Shown: in pieces, positions 61,208 through 64,000 of the stretch
Numbering within the stretch: position 1 is the stretch's first letter
Layout: each line of letters starts with the position of its first letter
NCBI RefSeq assembly: GCF_000816785.1
Contig: NZ_CP007766.1
Span: forward strand, 186,001 to 250,000
Direction: 5' to 3'
Origin: Campylobacter peloridis LMG 23910
Lineage (GTDB): Bacteria > Campylobacterota > Campylobacteria > Campylobacterales > Campylobacteraceae
DNA: 64,000 nucleotides
Translations under genes and position numbers: made by a program
The notes under the pieces: generated by a model
Told to the model about the DNA's origin: nothing
Database searches by the model: none
The model's input: the letters and a program-made list of their open reading frames with translations, nothing else

Positions 61208-64000
61208 ATGCAAAATAAAACAATCCAACATATTTTACTTTCAGGAGTAGTGGCTTCACTACTCTTTTCACCTGCATTTGCCCTACCAAGTGGTGGTAAA
61301 TTTACTCATGGCACAAGTGGTAAGATTAATATAAATGGCAATACCATGGACATAACTGGAACCACTCCAAATAAAAATCATATTATACAATGGGGGGGGG
61401 GATTTAGCATAAATCAAGGTGAAAAAGTAAATTTCACCACTAGCAAACACAACTACTTAAACATAGCTCATGGAACAAATAAATCTACCATAGCAGGTAT
61501 ATTAAACGCAAAAGATAATAATGTATTTTTAATCAATCCTAATGGAGTAATCATCACTAAAACAGGTAATATCAATGCTAATCGCTTTGTAGCTTCTACT
61601 TCATCTTTACAAGCAAATCATTTTGATGAATTTAAAACACAAGGTGCAAATTTCTCACCTGTATTTAAAGCAAATAAACTTGGCAATGTAGTAAATATGG
61701 GTAATATCAATGCAAATGATGTATTGCTTATAGGCAATAAAGTAGATATACAAGGTGGTAAATTAGGCAATACTAGCTCTAAAACACACTTAGTAGGCAA
61801 TTATGTATATATAGACGCAGATAGTGCTAAGCTAAATTCTAATAACATCAATGTAACAGCTACAAAAGATGGTTATATACAAAGAAAAATGATAAATTTT
61901 GCAAATGATGGTTATAAATTTGGTAGCAATGCAAAAGTAAATGCAGTGGATTATCAAAACCATAAAGGAAATTCTAATTTCAAAAAAGCTCTAACCATAG
62001 GCAATATGGGTAATGAAAAAGCTAATGCTATAGAATGGTGGCATTTTGCTAAAGGATGGAATGAAGGTTTAGGGCATATTAGAAGTGTAGATGAATTTAA
62101 ATTAGTAGGCAATATCGATTTTAGTGGCAATAAAGGCAAAGGCGAAGAAGGTAAAGACTGGAAAAATTATGCAAATTATTGTATAGATGGGTTGGGTTGC
62201 ACTAATATGATAGTAGGCACTACTATGTATGAAAACGCTTTTAATAAAATTTTTGATGGACAAGGATATACTTTAAAAAATATCAATATTGATGCTACTG
62301 CTATAGGAGAAAAAGTATTTAATATAGGCATTTTTGGTTATGCTAATAATGCAACTTTTAAAAATATTAATATAGATTATATGGGTGGTAGTATTAAATT
62401 TAAAAATAATAATTATCAAGCTTCGCGTTATGTTGGTGGCTTTATTGGTCGTGCACTTGGTGTAAATTATGTGAATAATATCACATTAAAAAATATATCA
62501 GAAATTAATGTTGATGGTAAAGGTGCTAACTATACTGGAGGTTTTGCTGGATCATTTGGAGGATATGGATCTAATATTTATATTGAAAATATAGGTAGTA
62601 TTAAAAGCGTATTATCGGATAATTCTTCTAATATTCACTTTATTGGAGGTTTTGCTGGCGAGATTTATGGGATATTTTCAGATATAGCTTTAAAAAACAT
62701 AGCAAGCATTAGTCAATACAATCATTTTATTAATGATATTTATGCACTAACAAGTATTGGAGGTTTTGCAGCTAATGCTAGTGGATCGTATAATAATATA
62801 TATGTTAATGTTGGAGATATCTATATAAATCGTTATCCAGATAGAGGTTATATAGGTGGATTTGTAGGAGAATATGATGGGACTTATTCATATGCTAATA
62901 ATGGTTTTCAAAATATAAAATTAAAGATAGGAAGCATTAAAACTGATAATAAAGGCTGGATAGGTGGACAAGGTGGTTTTATAGGAACTATCAGTGCTAG
63001 AGATAATTATGATGGTTCGCCAGTATATTTTAAAAATATATCAGTAGAAATTGATAAAGGAATTTATTCTTTATATGATTTTGGTGCTTTTATAGGCGAG
63101 ATAAACCCAGATTTTGCTAACACTACAGATAAAAAAATACTAGTTGATTTTTCAAATATAAATATATATTTTAATAAAAATTCAAAATCTAATTTAGATG
63201 GTAAATTTTTTGGTAGATTAAATGGTAAAGGAACATATACTTTCAACAACATCCACATCTATCATCACAAAGATGATTTAGCCAATGCAACAGCTGATAA
63301 AGACTATTGGAATGATTTTAATAAAAATGGTTATGTTTTTGATAAAATAAACATCCACACTTACACAGATGAAACTCAAGCAAATGCATATAAAGACTTT
63401 TTATCTAAAGCAAATTCCATAGAAAAACCAAACATCATTCCACCAACTATCACCCCTGATAATCCAAATAAACCAAGTGATAGCGATGTTATCTTAACAA
63501 GTGATGATTTACATCAAGATATCATACAAGGTATTATCGATAGTATAAGAAATGAAAAATATACTATTGATATTAAAAACTTATATAGTTTAATACAAGC
63601 TTTTAAAGGATTAAACAAAGATTCTAATGAAAATGAAATTAAAACTATAGTAAAAACACATTTGGGTATAAAAGATGATGATAAAGCTTTAAGTATAGCT
63701 CAAAGTATTAGCTTTTTATTGCATTATAATGAAATTAATTTTAACAACAAACTAGACAAAACAGCATTAGAGCTTTACAATAATCAAATCAAACCTAATG
63801 TTTTTAATACTTTAGAAATCATTACTTATTTAGATACCAATAAAAACAATATCATAGCACAGCTACAACAATATGAAAGCATAAAAAATGATTTTAAAAT
63901 TAAAGAACAAGCTTATTTTAAAGCCCAAGCTGAATTTAATAAACTTTTAGATTTAGTCAATAAAGGTAAGCTAAATTATAATGATCCTAAATTTACTCAA
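61208..64000 (+). CDS. Filamentous-haemagglutinin/TPS-type exoprotein, 3' end outside window
   Basis: The frame is open from ATG 61208 to the window end (at least 931 residues). A signal peptide (MQNKTIQHILLSGVVASLLFSPAFA) leads into a TPS/haemagglutination-activity domain, with KINING, FSINQGEKVNF, and the diagnostic FLINPNGVIITKTGNINANRFVAST near 105-129. Further on are GLUG-like repeats (GGFIGRALG, GGFAGSFGG, GGFAGEIYG, GGFAANASG, GGFVGEYDG, GGFIGTIS) and from about 735 a Pro-rich linker and helical region. A G10 tract at codons 62-65 keeps the frame open only at its present length class. Export by an outer-membrane TpsB partner is inferred; none is in view. RBS AAGGA is 12 nt from the ATG. 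Confidence 0.85.
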   Translation, partial: MQNKTIQHILLSGVVASLLFSPAFALPSGGKFTHGTSGKININGNTMDITGTTPNKNHIIQWGGGFSINQGEKVNFTTSKHNYLNIAHGTNKSTIAGILNAKDNNVFLINPNGVIITKTGNINANRFVASTSSLQANHFDEFKTQGANFSPVFKANKLGNVVNMGNINANDVLLIGNKVDIQGGKLGNTSSKTHLVGNYVYIDADSAKLNSNNINVTATKDGYIQRKMINFANDGYKFGSNAKVNAVDYQNHKGNSNFKKALTIGNMGNEKANAIEWWHFAKGWNEGLGHIRSVDEFKLVGNIDFSGNKGKGEEGKDWKNYANYCIDGLGCTNMIVGTTMYENAFNKIFDGQGYTLKNINIDATAIGEKVFNIGIFGYANNATFKNINIDYMGGSIKFKNNNYQASRYVGGFIGRALGVNYVNNITLKNISEINVDGKGANYTGGFAGSFGGYGSNIYIENIGSIKSVLSDNSSNIHFIGGFAGEIYGIFSDIALKNIASISQYNHFINDIYALTSIGGFAANASGSYNNIYVNVGDIYINRYPDRGYIGGFVGEYDGTYSYANNGFQNIKLKIGSIKTDNKGWIGGQGGFIGTISARDNYDGSPVYFKNISVEIDKGIYSLYDFGAFIGEINPDFANTTDKKILVDFSNINIYFNKNSKSNLDGKFFGRLNGKGTYTFNNIHIYHHKDDLANATADKDYWNDFNKNGYVFDKINIHTYTDETQANAYKDFLSKANSIEKPNIIPPTITPDNPNKPSDSDVILTSDDLHQDIIQGIIDSIRNEKYTIDIKNLYSLIQAFKGLNKDSNENEIKTIVKTHLGIKDDDKALSIAQSISFLLHYNEINFNNKLDKTALELYNNQIKPNVFNTLEIITYLDTNKNNIIAQLQQYESIKNDFKIKEQAYFKAQAEFNKLLDLVNKGKLNYNDPKFTQ
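61392..61401 (+). repeat. G10 tract inside the TPS-type gene
   Basis: Ten consecutive G residues follow the T of codon 62 and read W-G-G-G-F. With nine G the frame reaches TAA four codons after the two whole GGG codons, and with eleven it reaches TAG two codons after the tract. Either way the protein is truncated after about 65 residues. As sequenced the gene is ON. Confidence 0.95.

Noticed and set aside
61208-61420. Haemagglutinin-type gene as a frameshifted pseudogene at the G tract
   Set aside because: Codon-by-codon reading with G10 keeps one frame from ATG 61208 to the end of the window with normal domain content.
1-64000. tRNA or rRNA genes and insertion sequences
   Set aside because: Intergenic gaps were read for tRNA arms, rRNA segments, terminal inverted repeats and transposase-like frames. 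None was convincing.

Overview
The window is chromosomal DNA of a low-GC epsilonproteobacterium, almost certainly a thermotolerant Campylobacter of the C. lari group. The grounds are the gene content (flhF-flhG-fliA-fliM-fliY, futalosine-type MTAN, a CemR/HP1021-type orphan regulator, short RecO), a gene order that follows Campylobacter blocks, and a 995-residue type II-C Cas9 very close to the C. lari enzyme. No tRNA or rRNA gene was seen. Coding density is high and most genes sit in tight, overlapping operons.

Layout. 1-3345: fabD (cut by the window edge), MTAN, a TtcA-like PP-loop protein, a cysteine hydrolase and recO, forward. 3329-9549: reverse block with a small sigma54-driven flagellar-type protein, dusB, a membrane protein, a DksA-type protein, rlmH, accD and bamA. 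9628-17813: forward housekeeping run tyrA, M23 peptidase, lpxC, tsaB-like, thrB, ylxR, infB, rbfA, rimP. 17815-21283: a McrBC-type restriction module with a small unknown gene in front. 21292-27970: ribD, then reverse sppA, a subtilisin-like autotransporter with a 12-bp tandem repeat, and an amidohydrolase. 28059-36868: forward operon aroQ, pepQ-like, folK, flhF, flhG, a small membrane protein, fliA, fliM, fliY, a LOG-family protein, mnmA.

36869-42670 is the accessory centre. The mnmA-cas9 interval holds what looks like a complete AapA/IsoA-style type I toxin-antitoxin module. A 19-residue hydrophobic peptide on the minus strand has a near-perfect Shine-Dalgarno folded into a hairpin. Its mRNA has complementary 5' and 3' ends. 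A perfect-consensus sigma70 promoter nested in the ORF would drive an antisense RNA over the ribosome-binding site. Next come an XRE regulator, cas9-cas1-cas2, a tracrRNA antisense to the cas genes, and a 12-repeat/11-spacer array, also transcribed on the minus strand.

42731-56954: housekeeping and envelope genes (pgpA, a sulfurylase-like protein, cemR, ispDF; mrp, dapD; dps; pgi, galU; yigZ; a second sigma54-driven small gene; an ABC-F ATPase; a degenerate GGDEF membrane protein; a phosphohexomutase). 57249-58412: two tandem hemerythrin-like proteins. 58633-64000: two large surface proteins, the second a haemagglutinin/TPS-type exoprotein with an in-frame G10 tract near its start, running off the window. 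A C9 tract lies in the promoter region of the first. Both tracts are candidate phase-variation switches.

Everything here rests on reading the sequence and family knowledge. No database search, folding program or expression data was used.
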